A stretch of DNA of 64,000 bases from Casuarius casuarius. Taxonomy: Eukaryota > Chordata > Aves > Casuariiformes > Casuariidae. The stretch spans positions 4,817,723-4,881,722 of the forward strand of contig PTFA01000050.1 of the NCBI GenBank assembly GCA_003342895.1. Direction: 5' to 3'. The translations under genes were made by a program, and so were the position numbers. The notes beneath the pieces are model-generated. The model was given only the letters and a program-made list of their open reading frames with translations. It was not told the DNA's origin and searched no databases. Positions 10,801 through 24,366 of the stretch are shown in pieces (position 1 is the first letter of the stretch; each line of letters starts with the position of its first letter).

Positions 10801-13660
10801 GGCTACGGAAGGCGGAAGCGCGCCGCTGCTCCGTCGAGCCTGGCTCAAGGTCCCTGTGAGATGCCAGGGACGCAGGACAGGCCTGGCACTCACTGTGGGC
10901 AACAGCCTAGCAGCGTAGGGTAGCTGAATATTGGGGAAGTTATGTGGAGCGTAGAAATGCAGTCAGATTGTAGATGGAAGTAAAATTATTTGTAAGCTTT
11001 TCTTTATTGAAAATCTCCTTAAGTAGTACGTATCCCAGTAATACAAATGGCAAGTTCTGCAATAAATGCACTCTAAGGACCACTTTTGATAACAGCAAGT
11101 AAATAAATAAGGAAAATACTGGAGAATATTCAGCTACTGGAAAATATTTAAAATATATGTTAAAAAGAATTATAAAAAGTTAAAACTTCAATTCTTACTT
11201 GATTAGTTAAATGCAACAGTATTAAATTATTTTGTTTTTTAGGGAGTATATTGCTGTATGTGGAACTATTATAATGCAGCAGTATGCTGCTGCAAACTGT
11301 CTATCTCATTTACTTCAGTCTAAATGTGTTCATCTGTGCAACTCTTCTGCCTGGCAGAATATTTTAAAGCAGTAGTTGAACCACCTGACTGTGAGAAAAT
11401 AGATACCATCTTTCCCGCAGACACGGACTGTCATGGTTCAGGTTCAGCTGTACTGATGCTCTAGGACACTGTCCTTGCCAGCCTTCAGTGAAGCAGCTTC
11501 CGAAGCCGATGCAAGGAAAATCAGCTAGGATAATTTGACATGTTGTGTGTATGTGTGTGTGAGAGCGGGTGCCTGAGGTGAAGTTAGCTGTACTTGCACA
11601 GACTGCTGTGACAGTGCTGTGCAGGTCGCAAGGTACAGCTGGGGACAGTAATGTCTTCCACTAACANGGTGAAATTTGGTAAAGATGGCCCTCTGTCCAC
11701 CTAGAGTGAATACAATTATGTTGAGGAAAAAGAATTAAAACAGAATAAGCCAAATGCCAGTGCAAATACCCCTTCCCCTCAAATAATGCACTGGTACCAG
11801 AGAAACTCCATCGTTAGCCAACATAATGATATAATTTCTAGTTTATCAGAGGACCAGATGTCATTCTGTAGTAGTCCGTGGCCTCTTCCTCATTTCCTAG
11901 ATGTGTAAATAATTGAAACGTTAAAGGATACGTTTTTGTGTCAATTCTATNCTGTTGGAAGTGATTAGGAAAAAATAGTGTGATGGAAAACTGAATATGG
12001 TTTGTGCAAACTACTAGCAAATAATTCATGCATGGCATTCACAGAATACAATATTGTGGTAAACTGCAAGTTTGAAAATAAGAAACTCAGCCAAGGTTTT
12101 AATGGCCACCACTTGGTAAAACATCAAATTATTGCATGTCATCAATAATATTGTCAGGTACCAAAAGGGGACATGCTGTGGATTAATTCTGAGTACTTTA
12201 GACTTACCTGCAAAATGTCACACATCTTGGAACTCCACTGTGCTGCTTTGTATCTCAGGTATAATGTCAAACCTGTCTTGAAAGGGAGAGATGTCCATAA
12301 ACTATTCTTTGCCTTACGTAACATTCTCGTAGCGTATCATCAGGAAACATTTCTGATTTCTGCCCTGCTCTTTAACCCCTCCACAGGAAGGACACAAGTA
12401 GCACAAAGCCTTTTCTGCTCTACGTCCCACCAACCTTGCCATGAGCGCAGGTGGAAATAACTGAGGAGACACACCTCATTACTCACCTACGTGCAAACTC
12501 CACTATAAAACTGAAAAAAGAAATATATTTTTTCAAAATTTCTGTGAATTTATAGGCAGTTTTTTCACTCTTAAGTAACTGTTAGCCACAATTATTCCTT
12601 CTGAAGCTAGTAGCTTTGCAGCTGTGAAAGCTCTCTAGTAAGAGACAGGCTCTATATCTTGGTGGAAAGTAAAGGTAAGGTATAAATAATATATATATTA
12701 CATAATAAAGGTATATTAGCAGAAAATAGCATAAATGCTTGAGCAGAAGGCAGAGTGGGAAGTGCTGTAGCAGTTTAATATAGTTGCTGTATTTGTGTAG
12801 AAGTAGCCATAAGCATTAAATTAGATGTCTGTGCTGGACACAGGTTGCTGCTTAGGCACAAGAAAATAACCCTTTATTAATGCCTTGTACCAGCTGTGTT
12901 CCCCAGTAGATCCAAGCATTGCAGTGTTGCTGTTACAGGAAATTGTGAAAAACTTGCAGCAGCAAGGTTCTTGGGCAGTTATAGTCTCACCTTAGACACT
13001 GGCCACTATCCTTGTCTTCAGTGGAGCCAAACGCAATTAAGGCATCAGAGTCTTTATCCGAGGAGTTTCTTTTTGTTTGCACAGAAAATAAAGGTATGTT
13101 AGCTATATGGAAGACATAATGGCACACAGTGCTGGTATGACTGTTAATAACAACCACTGCAGCATGGAAAAAATATTGCCTAACTCAAGCCTGCAGTGAA
13201 TGATACAGTTACAAACTTGCATTATGAGATAGTGATTTGTTTTATTTGTCTAAATGCATGTACTTATTTGGAGAAGTGTAAAAGGGGATTTAGAAATTTG
13301 ATTTCATTATTAAAGAAATTGAAAGTCTGGTACTTTGTAAAAGTAGTGAATGCAGTTAAAGCAGGAGACATGGCTAAACAAATCTGAAATGATGGGTTTG
13401 TGTGCTTGCTTCTTCACTTCATGAAAAAAGAACATGAATTAAAAAAATTGATGGATTTGTTGTATACTATAGCACATGATATACAGGACAGTCTGAAGTG
13501 CACTGCAGAAGTTGAGCCTGGTGTCTTCAACTGTGAAAGTTGATGTTACTCGTTGTTTGAAGTGCATATTTACTTATTGGAAGTGAATTTTATATTTTTT
13601 TTCAAATGTGCTATTACATATGCTAAAGTAGTGACACTGATTACTGAACCTTTTCATGTT
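7850..13660. other. Noncoding sequence, no gene seen
   Basis: No frame is convincing. Moderately CpG-bearing patches occur at about 8440-8560, 10100-10260 and 10790-10850. Short A or T runs occur at about 8203-8220, 8943-8952 and 9120-9136. A TG-rich microsatellite-like run lies near 11540-11565. No repeat family was recognised. Confidence 0.5.
11275..11294. repeat. Perfect 8-bp hairpin
   Basis: TGCAGCAG and its exact reverse complement CTGCTGCA are separated by TATG. It is short enough to arise by chance in 64 kb. Nothing around it resembles a microRNA precursor, because pairing does not extend beyond the arms. Confidence 0.6.
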
Positions 13661-13674
13661 TTGGAAGTCTTATA

Positions 13675-13800
13675 TTACCTTTGCAATGTCACTGTTGTGT
13701 GGCTGTTCACTCATCAGTAAATGGAGGGTGATACATAGAGTTTGTAGACTTTTCTCAATGCTGGAGAGTTGTCAAAGAGCAAGTGAATTTACTGTGCTAT
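13675..13800 (+). mobile_element. MIR-like ancient SINE fragment
   Basis: The order of segments follows the 3' half of the MIR core and tail: ACCTT, then an AATGTCACT match to the MIR motif AAGTCACTT. This is followed by GTTCACTCATCAGTAAATGG, which parallels the MIR text GTTTCCTCATCTGTAAAATG. Then comes a GGTGATACATAG piece and GTTGTCAAAGAGCAAGTGAA, in place of the MIR GTTGTTGTGAGGATTAAATG. Small gaps and about 25-35 percent mismatch by eye fit a very old copy. The tRNA-derived head is not visible. MIR elements are inactive tRNA-derived SINEs found as relics across amniotes. The similarity was judged by eye only. Confidence 0.4.
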
Positions 13801-16800
13801 GTCAGGTCTGTATAAACTTCCAGAGAAGAAATGAAATGGTGCAACCCATTGCACCNTATCGACAAAGATGTTCTTGTCACTTACTAAAAGCATTCACATG
13901 AGAAATAATGAATATGCTATAAATTCAGCCACCAGTTACTGTGCAATAGCTTCTTAATTTGATTGTCCTAAATTACCACAAAGTGCATGGGAATGAAATG
14001 GCTTGGTCTGCCAGGATGAGAAATAATTTCTTGCCAATCTTCAATTGAAAGTGGATTTTTTGGATTAGGTATCAGGATCAAGTTTTTTTGTTTTGGGGGT
14101 TTTTTTTGTTTTTTTTAAGGGAAGGGCAGCTCTCATCAGCTGCTTTCTTGTGCCAACACTGAAGCCAAAGCACCATATGGTGGCTCACTGAAGAGTGGAA
14201 AATGACTGGGCGATGTCTGTTGTTGTGCTGTTAAGACAAAAGCTCTTTAAATGACAGCATCTAATGCCTGAGAATTTGCTTAAAATCATAGGCTGTGCTT
14301 TTGCCTTAGTCAGTGGAGCTACCCTGATGTTTTTGATTCCAATCTAACTGTAGCTGAAAAAGCAATGCTTCATAAAACTATGACTGAGACCTCCAAAAGG
14401 GCAGCAGGCAGATAAAATTCTTTTTGGTACTTATCTGAAAGTAATTTGTTTTTCTTTGTTGGGAACTGCTCTTACTTTTTTCCTTACTGAATATCTGGGA
14501 GAGAGCTTGTAACTGCTAGGAAACCCTTACTGAGCCTTTTCACCAGCTGCTCCCTTTGGACGTGTTTGTGTGCCTACCTTGTCCACGTGTGCGCGGTGCA
14601 CTGTGTTGTATGTAGGATTTGCCAATGAATCAAATTGCAGAACTCTGGAAAGGTCAAAGTAGTGCACTTTACTATCTGTCAGAGAATATATGGGGCATAA
14701 ATATTCTGACATCTCATTCTCGTAAAAGAAGGTCTAACAAGCATGGGAAATTGCTCACAAAACAACCAACTTTCAACACAGCGTTAAAAGTGCGGTTGTG
14801 CTGGCAGATGCCGTGCCAGAGGGAATGCAAGAAGCATGGGCTCGTGAGCCGCAGAAGCTGTCTGGCAGCAGTGCATGGCCTACCCAGCAACTCCAGTTAT
14901 GGNTTTATCTTTGACAGTAATGATACCATTGTTAGTGTCAAGAAGGAGAACTACTTTCCTTTTAAAGGGTACCTGAGGCTTTGCGTAATGGGGCAAGTAG
15001 GCTTTTTCTCAGTTTCCTCTGGTGCTGGGCTGCCCGTTTTACCCACCCTACGAGGGCTCCCTATGTAGGTCAGCAGCTTTGAAAGCTGCGTGTGCCCCCC
15101 AACTGATGTGATATGACAGGGATAGCAGTTGCACTACTCTGGTGTTAAGATGATTTAAACTGTTTCCTATTGCAGAGTTCTGCCTTCTAATTCATGTCTT
15201 CCTCTTCCTCCTTCCCTCTTCCCCCAGTATTTTGCCTTCTCAAGTTGCATATTATTGGAATTTGCCTTGATTTTTTGGATGCTGGAAAATAGCTAGTAGC
15301 GCAGCTGCTCTTCCTACTGTGGGTGGCTTGTCTGTATGGAGAAAACATAACTTGTTTCAAGGAGAGGTCATCGTGATTTCACTGGAGGTCTCTGCTTGTG
15401 TTGGGGTTTTACCCTGCTTGCTGGCTGCTGTCTGTCTGTCAGTGTAATCGTGCACCTCCATTGCGGGCAAAGCTCAGAAGCCTGCTTATGGTTTTTATAC
15501 TTGGCAAGTTTATGCTTGATCCCATGAGGTTCAGGTTTCAGAAACAGCTTAATCTCTCGAATGAAACAAGACAACACTGAATATGGGCTGTGGGCGCTTG
15601 AGGAGCTCTGGTTGTGCAGGCTCAGACACCGGCGGTATGTACCAACCCAGGTGCGAACAGGCTGTGCTGCTGGCTGCTTTCTTGGCTTGGCTCAGCGTAT
15701 GCAGCCCGGTGCANACATGGGATTTCTCATGGCTTGAGAAACCTCTGTGCAGCATTAGTTTCACGAGTAATTCTTCAGTTCCAAAACCTAGCTGGAAATC
15801 TGGTGGGGGAGCAGTGCACCTTGTCATTCCTGTTTTGTGCCTTGCAAACTGGAATTTGCAGAAATGTTTCTAAAACCAAAGTGGTTCAAACCTGTGGAAT
15901 GGTCTTTTTCCACAAATGCCCCCTTCCCTCTCCCTCTAAGGTCCTGTGTCGTATGATGTTGTATTTACCAGGGTGAAATAAAACCCTAAATGTGAAGTGG
16001 AAGTGCAGCAGCACTTTACTGAGTATCAGTAGCATTCTTCCTTGCAAATAGCTGATGATAAGAAAAAAGATGAGCAGAGTCATTTATAATATGTGATTAT
16101 CGGTACACTCAGTACAATGGAATTGTAATGTTCAATGAAAAAGCCCTATGAAGGGGAAATACTCTGTATGCAAATAACAAAAGATAAAATAGTCCTTCAA
16201 ATAAATGTGTGTTAAAATTCCTAAGGTTATAACAGTATCTAGGGAGTATGTAAGATGCTGTGCAGTTGTTGCATTGGACGTTCTGTTCTGTGATGGGGGG
16301 GGACCATTGCCAACTGCAGCAATATGCTGTTTTTGAGTATTTGTGCTCAGTTAAGAATTTAAACAGTTTTTATCTCTANGAAGTTTACACCTACTGTAAT
16401 ACATAGGCTACCCACTTCTTCCCTGAAAAATTAATTCATTGTGTTGGTCTGCATTTCCTGTCCTCTTTTCATCTTTTGCAGATAAAATGATANGGGAGTA
16501 TCCTTGTTGTTCAAAAAAAAAGGGGGGGGGGGGAAATCTACAGGTAGTGGCAATCTCAAAGGCACTTGTACAATGAATTAATTTCTTGTAGTGGATTAAA
16601 GTGTATGGATCCTAATTAATTCTGGCATTACCTTCGCCTTTGTAAAAAGAACCATCATATCATAAACTTGTAATTAAAAAGGATCATGCATGGTCAGACT
16701 GACCTTTGTATCTTTACTCTATTTTAATGCAGCTGCCTTCAAAAAAATTGGGCCTTGAGTGATTTTTAGGATGAAAATAAAGTGGAATGGAAAGTGTCAG

Positions 16801-17050
16801 GAATGTTTACAAGTACATTGCCTTTTTGTTGCCATAGTTTGTTTGTGGTTTGCTTATAAATTCCTGTATAGGAGAGAGTAAACACACTTTCTAGTGCTTA
16901 TATTTTATTCATTAAAGATGTTGCTCAGATCTCAGCTGAACAGTTGGATGGTGTCCTCTCCTCATTAAATTAAATGTAACAGACTTTTCCCTGTAGAAAA
17001 GTAACCTTCGTGGCTGCAATCTTCTTTATGCACCCTCACCGTCTTGAGGC
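13801..17050. other. Noncoding sequence, no gene seen
   Basis: A 149-codon open frame at 14619-15068 begins at a TTG and has no recognisable domain, so it is not called. T-rich runs lie at about 14078-14117, and an A9-G12 run lies at about 16513-16533. No repeat family was recognised. Confidence 0.5.
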
Positions 17051-17059
17051 TTAGAGCAT

Positions 17060-17360
17060 CCTCTAGGCTGTTCATCCGCTCCAGGACACCTAACGAAGAC
17101 GAAAGATGCCCTGGCCTGAAGGAGCTGGTATCTCTGCCCCTTCCGCAGGGGAGTCGCTCTGCCTGCAGCCAAACTCGGAGGAGAACCGTCATTTTGACGG
17201 GCAGTTGGAGCGAGAGGAGAGGCAGGTAGGGCTGAGCGGGAGGCGCTGTGTCTCGGGGCACCAGGCCCGAGGGCTGCTGGCACCCCCGGGACGGCGCGCG
17301 GCAGCGCTGGCACTCCCTGGCGCGCCCCAAAGCTGCCTGGGGCTGAATCGCGCNGTTGTG
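17060..17360. other. CpG-rich block
   Basis: About 300 bases, densely CpG-bearing (GGGACGGCGCGCGGCAGCGC type text near 17288), lie inside AT-rich DNA. A possible weak splice donor (CAG followed by GTAGGG) lies near 17225 on the plus strand. Four overlapping open frames on both strands follow from low stop-codon density. It could be a small CpG island; transcription is not shown. Confidence 0.4.
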
Positions 17361-17929
17361 AAAGAGGACTGTATCTGCTGTGCGCGTTCTTACTCGGCAT
17401 TGCCCTGAAGTGCTGTGCCGTTATGCTGCCAGTGTGTTCTGAATCCCTTTAAGAGCCGCAGGGCAGAAAACCTTCTGATAAGAACTGTGGGCCGTGTTGC
17501 TGAGCTCTGCATGTCTGGACATTTGTATTTAATATTGGTAGAAGCTGTATTATGTAACTTGTGCTGTGAAACGAATTAAAATGCACTGTTTTTGTGATGA
17601 TATCCTTTATTGTATGACTGTCATATAAAGTAGTTTCTTGAACAGATGAGATGAGACTTTGGACTAAATTCCTTAAATACCTGCACACTAGTAACTCAGG
17701 TAACCAACTAGTGTTAAATCAAGCCTCTTGATTTGCTTTCCTGTGCTCTCTGATGGCAGCACACGAGGTCCCGCTGTTAAATTCAGCGTTGTAAAGCCAG
17801 TCCCCAGGGGTCTGTTTCGACCTTGTATTGGTGGATTTGCCAGTTTTGTGTGTGAGGGAGAGGCTGTACGAGAGAGGGAGCGAGTCTTCTCTCTCTAGAT
17901 AATTTGCACCGCTTTCTTTATCTTCTTCT

Positions 17930-18260
17930 TTTTATAATTCCTGAGGATTAATTAGTGAACATGTTGCTGCCATTATGTGTTTACAGTAAAACTTCTAATT
18001 TAGAGACACTCGGCTGTTGTTTTTCTAATCTACAGTACAATACATTATGGTAGTATGTAATTAAAAGCTACTTTGAATAGACATCCTGTTTGTTAGTTTT
18101 GGAATGAAAGTTAAAAGAGCCTATTAGTGTGTGGTCAGCATTTCCAGTAATTTCAGCTCTTATATTAAGGAGTTTAAATGTAATTAATTTTATCTAATTC
18201 ACCCTGAAAAGTGTTTTAAGGCTGCCATCAATTTTTTCTTTCCATAGTTTAGAAAGTGTG
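17930..18260. promoter_or_regulatory. Candidate conserved noncoding element
   Basis: This AT-rich but non-repetitive stretch has many TAAT/ATTA homeodomain cores (GGATTAATTAGTG, TAATTAAAAG, GTAATTAATTTTATC). It has long runs without CpG or simple repeats, a texture common in vertebrate developmental enhancers. No alignment was possible, so conservation is an impression only. No protein frame covers it. Confidence 0.25.
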
Positions 18261-20171
18261 CTAAGGCATTTCCAAAGGATAAAAGTAGAAAGAACAAGTT
18301 TTGTTCTTTTTTTTCTTTCTCTCTCCCCCTGGTGAGTATACTTTGAAGGAGCTATCTTGTTTATGCTTGATGTATTTACTGTTTGTATAGCAGGTCTGAT
18401 AACTGTATCATTTCATTGTGATTATTTCTCTACACAAAAATAATCTCTTCTAGGCATCATGTTGTTGCTACCTCAGCCAGTCACTTCTATGTATTCCTGG
18501 CACAGCCCTCAAAAGCTGTGTGTATGTGATGGGTATTTTATCTGTTTGTTTATCTGTCCCACTCTAGTGACTCCCACTTTCAACCAGATTTGAGGATGGG
18601 GGGGAAGTCCCCAAAATAACATCTTTACTACTTTTGGCAGCTGGATGCAGGAGAGAGGCTGGGATTAGCACTNCCCAGGAAAAGGCAGGCAGCAATTTAG
18701 ATGTAGATGCATGGCAGAGGCTAGTGGCCTGGCTAAGCAGTAACTATAACTCCAGAGCAGCCGTACTACNTGGCTTTCTTGGCTGGAGGTATCATATAAG
18801 GTGGTGAGACCTCTGATGGTGGGGGAATTTTCTCCATTAAGTGTGTCTATTCATAGTGTGCCTAAATAGTGCCTCATCCCACCTATTTTGTCTGTCTTTT
18901 TTAGGCATGCANGGAAAGAAGCACCACAAAGAAAGCACCATCTCCTGATGTGATAGCACCTATGGATAGTTATTGCTGTCTGAAAATATGAAGTAATTTT
19001 AGAGGGAAGATGTTGGAAGCCTCAGTTTGCTTCAAAAAAACCCCAGTTTTTAGCTTTTGCTTTTAATAAGGACCTATTTAAATACAAAAGTAAACAAAAG
19101 TTTATTTGTAGTAACACTTTCACCACTAAGATAGTGATCAATAGAAAACAGTTGATGCAAGTGTAAGATCCAGCAAACAAGTGAATGTATCTAGTACTGA
19201 GTAAACTTCACTAGTTGCAAGTAAGGTAAGAGGAGAGAGCAATGCTATTAGACCTTAGTTCAGTCAAGATTTCTTCCATGTTGTATGATAATTGTTTCTG
19301 AATCTTCACGCTTCCTTGAGAGTCAAGAAGACATCAGTATTGTCTTCAACAGGAGATGGTGGAAAGTCTTAGCCAATACTGTAACATGACTTGTGCATTA
19401 CAGTCACCAACTCCATGTATTCCTCAGATGTCTATCTGAAAACTCTGGGAAGAAAGGGCATTTAAGGAGTGAGACTATTTTCCCCATTTTTGGTAGCTAG
19501 ACAAACTTTTTGGGTAGTGTATATCTTTGAAAGAAATTTCTCCATGTAGCGAATGGTTTGATTTCTTTTTTTAGTCTTCCTTGAAAATCCAGTAGGACGC
19601 TTCGTTTCAGCGCAGAGAGCAGCTCTGAGTTTTGCAAGGTACCCTCTACCCCTTGAAACAGACTGTGAGGCTAGCTAGCAAACTGAACCACTTCAGCTTA
19701 AACCTGCTGTTTAGTTCGTACTGATTCCAGCATGTGTATAGCAGTAGTGCGCCTCTTACGCTTGTCTCGTTCTTGAACTCTTCTCTAGTGAAAACAGCTG
19801 CTGGTCACCTTCAGAGATCTATAGACATATAANGCTAGGTGGGCCTTTGGCATGGCTTAGTACGGTAGCCCAGACTGTCGTTTTTAAAATCTAGGATATC
19901 AGTAGGGCAGTGGGATAGATGGCAGGAGGCTTTCTGGCAGAAATGATATAGGTATCAAAGACAAAGGATTACTTTTAATAAGAAAAAAATGGAGGGGGTG
20001 GGAATCATGCTGGTTTTAGTATTTTAGAGAAGATGCAGATGACACTGCTTGTGCCTCCCAGGGTAGACTGCTCATTTGTTTCCTGTTTCTATTATTTAGT
20101 GTGGTACTTAACACTCCAGGAATGCCAGAAGCCTCAGTCCAGATAAATTTCCCGTATGCAGTATGCGTCGT

Positions 20172-20193
20172 AAAACTACCAAGTGGTAGTTTT
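20172..20193. repeat. Perfect 9-bp hairpin
   Basis: AAAACTACC and its exact reverse complement GGTAGTTTT are separated by AAGT. The stem does not extend into a longer precursor-like fold, so I do not call an RNA gene. Confidence 0.65.
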
Positions 20194-22567
20194 GGGGTAG
20201 TCCTGGGAGCAGGGAGGCTTGGGGACTNTTGCTCTGCAGTCTCTCCAAAGCAGGTCGTATCACATGCGCGGGTTGCTCTTGAGACTCTTCCCTTCTGCAG
20301 AGCAGCCATGTGTGCCTGACTGAAATACCTGGGTTTGCCAGCTTTGCTGTGGAGTTCAGAGAACTTGTTTACTTGGGCGATTTCATCAACCATCCGTGTT
20401 CAGGCCATCGGTGTTCTGCCCTCAGTCGCACGTGACCCTGCACACGCCTTGACTGCAAGTCTGCCGTGCTGGGTATGCAGCAGTCTCCTTCTGACGTGGC
20501 CTGGCACGGCAGCCAAAGAATTAATGTTAGGCCACCTTTTATGGTCCTCTTCCAGCAGTAACGCTGCAGTCGCTTATTCAACGCATCATTTCCATATACA
20601 ACCTTGATGATGCAGCTGTTCACTGATGTTGCAAATTTTATTCTCTCAGATCTTCCTCTTGGGAATTTGATACTAAAATCATTGTAACATTGTTACAAAG
20701 AGTTAACTAAGTTAATAACAGAAGATTGCAGACCCTGGTTATTAGATGAAACAAATTCTTTAGGCTCATGAGCTTAATGCGGCATCAGTAAAAGCAAGGA
20801 GGTAGAGCTAAAAGCACTCGTGGGTTCTTAGAAAAATAATGTCTTAAAATGCAAATATGGTAGGTGTATTGTGACTTGTGCAAGTCGTTCGTGAAATGTT
20901 TCTTAAAGCAGGCTGTGACACCAGTTCAGAAATCGGGAGGTAAAAAGATATTCTGCTCTCTCGCCCCCATTCTTAATTTCTTTTTCCTTTTTGAATCTAG
21001 GCTGTGAGTGCACTTAATCATGTTTTCAGAAACTTTTCCCCCTGTAACTCTGAAGAGTAAAAAACTTTTTAGTAAAATGAACATGGAGTTGAGCCCTAGC
21101 GCTTCAACCGGAGGGCACGTGTCGCCCCGTGGGGCAATGCCAGTGAACGCGCTGGGGGCCGGCAGGCAGCGTTGCCAGGTCAGTCCGCTTGCNAGTGGTG
21201 TAACAGTGAGAACTCGGAGTCTCCTCCCACAAACTTGTGACTGGATGCGATCGTTGGTAAATACAAATACAGTCCATGAGAGTAGCTCTTGTTTCCTCCT
21301 ACTGCTCTGAATGTATTTAAGGTCCAAAAAATTGCTTGAACAAGTTGAAGTCACACGGGCTGTTTGGTGTCTTTCCAGTTAGGTAGAAGAGGCCAAAAAG
21401 TACCTCTTTCCCGACATATCTTGCCTTCTAGCACCTTGTCCTTTTCTTTCACTTACCCCATGTAGATCAGTCATATTTAGTCAGAAACAGCTGTTTTTAA
21501 CTGGTGCTTTCTTACTCCTCCTCTGAGGTCCCCAATGGGTAGAATCAGTATGCTATTCCACAGCAGGGGAAAACGGGGCTGATCAGATTAAAAAATATTT
21601 AGTAGATAAACAGTTAATAAGGAAGGAAGTTTAATGCTTTAGATCATAAAGTAAAACTTAGTGTGGCTGCGGGCTGCCAGAATTCACTGGTTTGTGGTGG
21701 CCCGTTAGTGGCTAGTGCGCAGCGCGGCTGTTGGTCCAAAGCTTCGGCCTCCGTTGCTCAGTGCTATGGCTGTTGCTGTTCCCTTTCATTCTCGTCCTGA
21801 AGGGAAGTCATTTAAATTCCTACTGCATGATTTCTACATAAGTCTCCTTAAACAGCGATCACTAAAGAAAGTGAGGTGGATTCTGTTGTAATAGTCTGAC
21901 ATTTTTTTCTTTCTTGGCTGCTAGAAATCTGCCATGGGAGTTTAATCTTAATCATGTCAGTATAAGGCTATAGGACTGAGTGACTTTAATACAACAGTGA
22001 GAAAAACTGTTATACATAGGGAGGACTTATTGTGAAAAAGGCTTTTTCTCCCCTAGTATCCAAATTAAAACATTGGTTTCTGAGCCCTCCCTGAAAGAGA
22101 AAGCTTCAAAAGTCTTAAGAGTAGGAGCTTTTTCTGTATTAAGAGTTGCTGATACAATGATGAGTTACCTGGAATCTGAAACTTTTAGTTATCCACTAGT
22201 CTCAAATCTGTCACATAAATTTGAATAAAATATTGTGACAAAACAATTTGCTCTTGCTTTGGACAGCCCACATCTTAACTATATGGCTTCCAAGTTTCTG
22301 CTTTTAATTAATGTGGCTGACAGGACTTTCGGAATTAAAACCTATGGAAGGATTAAGGAGAAAGTAATTTTTCTCCATTGATGCAATGATGGTCTGAAGG
22401 TTTGCAGATGTGTGTTGTTTGTTTGTTTTTTATATGTGACTAAACATACTGGTTAAAAGGCTTCTCCAGTGATCAGCATGAATTGCATGCAATGCATTAA
22501 TACTCATAGGTTGTGGAATGACTCTAAAAGTTTTGGAATTCTGGTTTATTGTGAAACCAATGTAGTT

Positions 22568-22591
22568 TCACTAGATGGTGCTGCAGAGTAG
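22568..22591 (+). promoter_or_regulatory. CTCF-like motif, copy 1 of a 24-base pair of repeats
   Basis: The core TCACTAGATGGTGCTGCAG resembles the CTCF recognition pattern (CCA-S-YAG-R-K-GGC-R-S), with T in place of the consensus C after GG. A near-identical 24-base word (22 of 24 identical) occurs about 1.8 kb downstream in the same orientation. It may instead be a fragment of an old dispersed repeat that carries such a word. Confidence 0.35.
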
Positions 22592-24366
22592 GTTTGGCTT
22601 GGGTTGTTGAAATAATTTGAATTTATGGAGCCCATTCTCAGACTCGGTCAATTTAGACCACTGTGCATGTGCTTCAAGGATTTTCAAAAGTTTTTAATTT
22701 GCCCTTGTTTCACGTGTTTGCTCCTGTTGAATTTGAATATTGGATGCAGTGACAGCAAAATTAAGCAGTACCAAGAATTTCTGAAAATGTCAGTTTTGTA
22801 CATGACGTAACATCTGAATTGTGGACATGCATATACAGGAGTGCTTTTTCAGAGCCTGATTCTTTATTAGCTGTTAATTTTGAAGAGGCATGGAGATGAA
22901 AGCCTGGAGTCCTGATGCATCGTTGNTTGCTGGTAAGACATGTAGTATCAAGGCTTGTCCGTGCCTCAGTGTTTTGATGTCATCTGCTCACGGTCACCTG
23001 GGGTAGCTGCNCTGAAATACCCGAGATAGTAGGATGAAGTTACTACTTGCATGAGGGGTGTTTTTATGTTGCCTAAATGTGATGGCTTTACCTGCCTATT
23101 CTGATGAAAGTGTGGGTAGGTGGTTGTCCAGCAGTGGCTTTGATTGCCAGCACTTTTAGTTTATTTTAAAACCTTTCCTTTCTCTTATCTCTCCAGACCA
23201 TAGATGATTTCAATATTTGTTAGAAAATTAGAGAGAGAGAGGGGAGGAAAAAAAGCACATCTGGTAATTCTGGATTGCTGCTGATCAGCTGTTTTTCTGG
23301 TATTCTTTCCAAATCATTTTATATTTCTTGAATCTAAATATTGCACAAAAATTTTCTCTCTGGTTTAGCTGGACATAAATTACTGAAACTTGTAAAGCAT
23401 AAATCATGTTAGTGTAAAATAAGTTTTTAAGCTATGCAGTTGGTTTCAATGGACATTATAGCAGGTCCAGTACTACTTGGTACTGTAGTTAGGAATAGGT
23501 ATTGAAAGTTCTGGCTGAGAATATAAAGAAGTGAGCTTTTATGTTTTTATTTGTGAGCTGAGTAAGGACAGATTGGGGGGGGAGGTGAATCCAGATTGAT
23601 GGGTTTCTTTTGTATAAAGAAGGTGTTAAAACTTTTTGTTTAAAAAAGTATTTTCTTTTTTAGTTTAGGGTCCTATTTACCTTTTGTGACATCTCAGAAA
23701 CTCATTATCTTTGTCTCTCACAATCTCCCCAGTAAAGCTGAGATAAGGCAGTCTACAAATGAAGTATTTCTCTTGGTATGTAGGAACAATATCTGAAGTA
23801 TTTTTTTAACAAATAGTCTTTTAACAGCCACTATTTTAACACTTTGATAAGAATGTTTGTATTCATTTCACAACAGAATATTAGAATGTTCTTTGAAATA
23901 ACTTTCCCTGCCTAGATTTCCCCAGAGGTCCTGAGGGCAGGTTCAGCTCAATTCTTCCGGGAACCAGTGAAACAGCTAACTTCTAGGGTTTTNGTTATTG
24001 TTTTTTCCCTGTAGTTGAGATATTCTTAGAGTTGTCTGACAGGTATTAGTGACAGATTAACATAAGGAATTTACTAGTCAGATTTTAAAGCTGGTTTCGG
24101 AAATGACATCTTTCAGACCTGTAGATTCACTGAAATCTTCTTCTCCATCCAGATTGGAAGTGGGTGGAAAGTGCCTTCTGTCTGGCTCACAAATGTTTTT
24201 CTCTTCCAGGTTGTATCTTCTAACCACACATGTTTTTAGGAGCATCCTACAGTTTATGACAAGCCAAGCAGGAAACGGTTAAAGTGGGATTTGCAAGATT
24301 TGGTCCAATGATTGCACCATCAAAAAGTAGCTCTGCAGAGAAGCTCAATTCCCATTCATTGCAATG

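Noticed and set aside
14619..15068. 149-codon plus-strand frame
   Set aside because: It begins at TTG, has no domain I recognise, and its composition is mixed as expected by chance.
17641..17700. GATGAGATGAGAC and following text, similar to the body of the 5S-type SINE
   Set aside because: Only about 40 bases can be lined up, without head or tail, too little to call a second copy.
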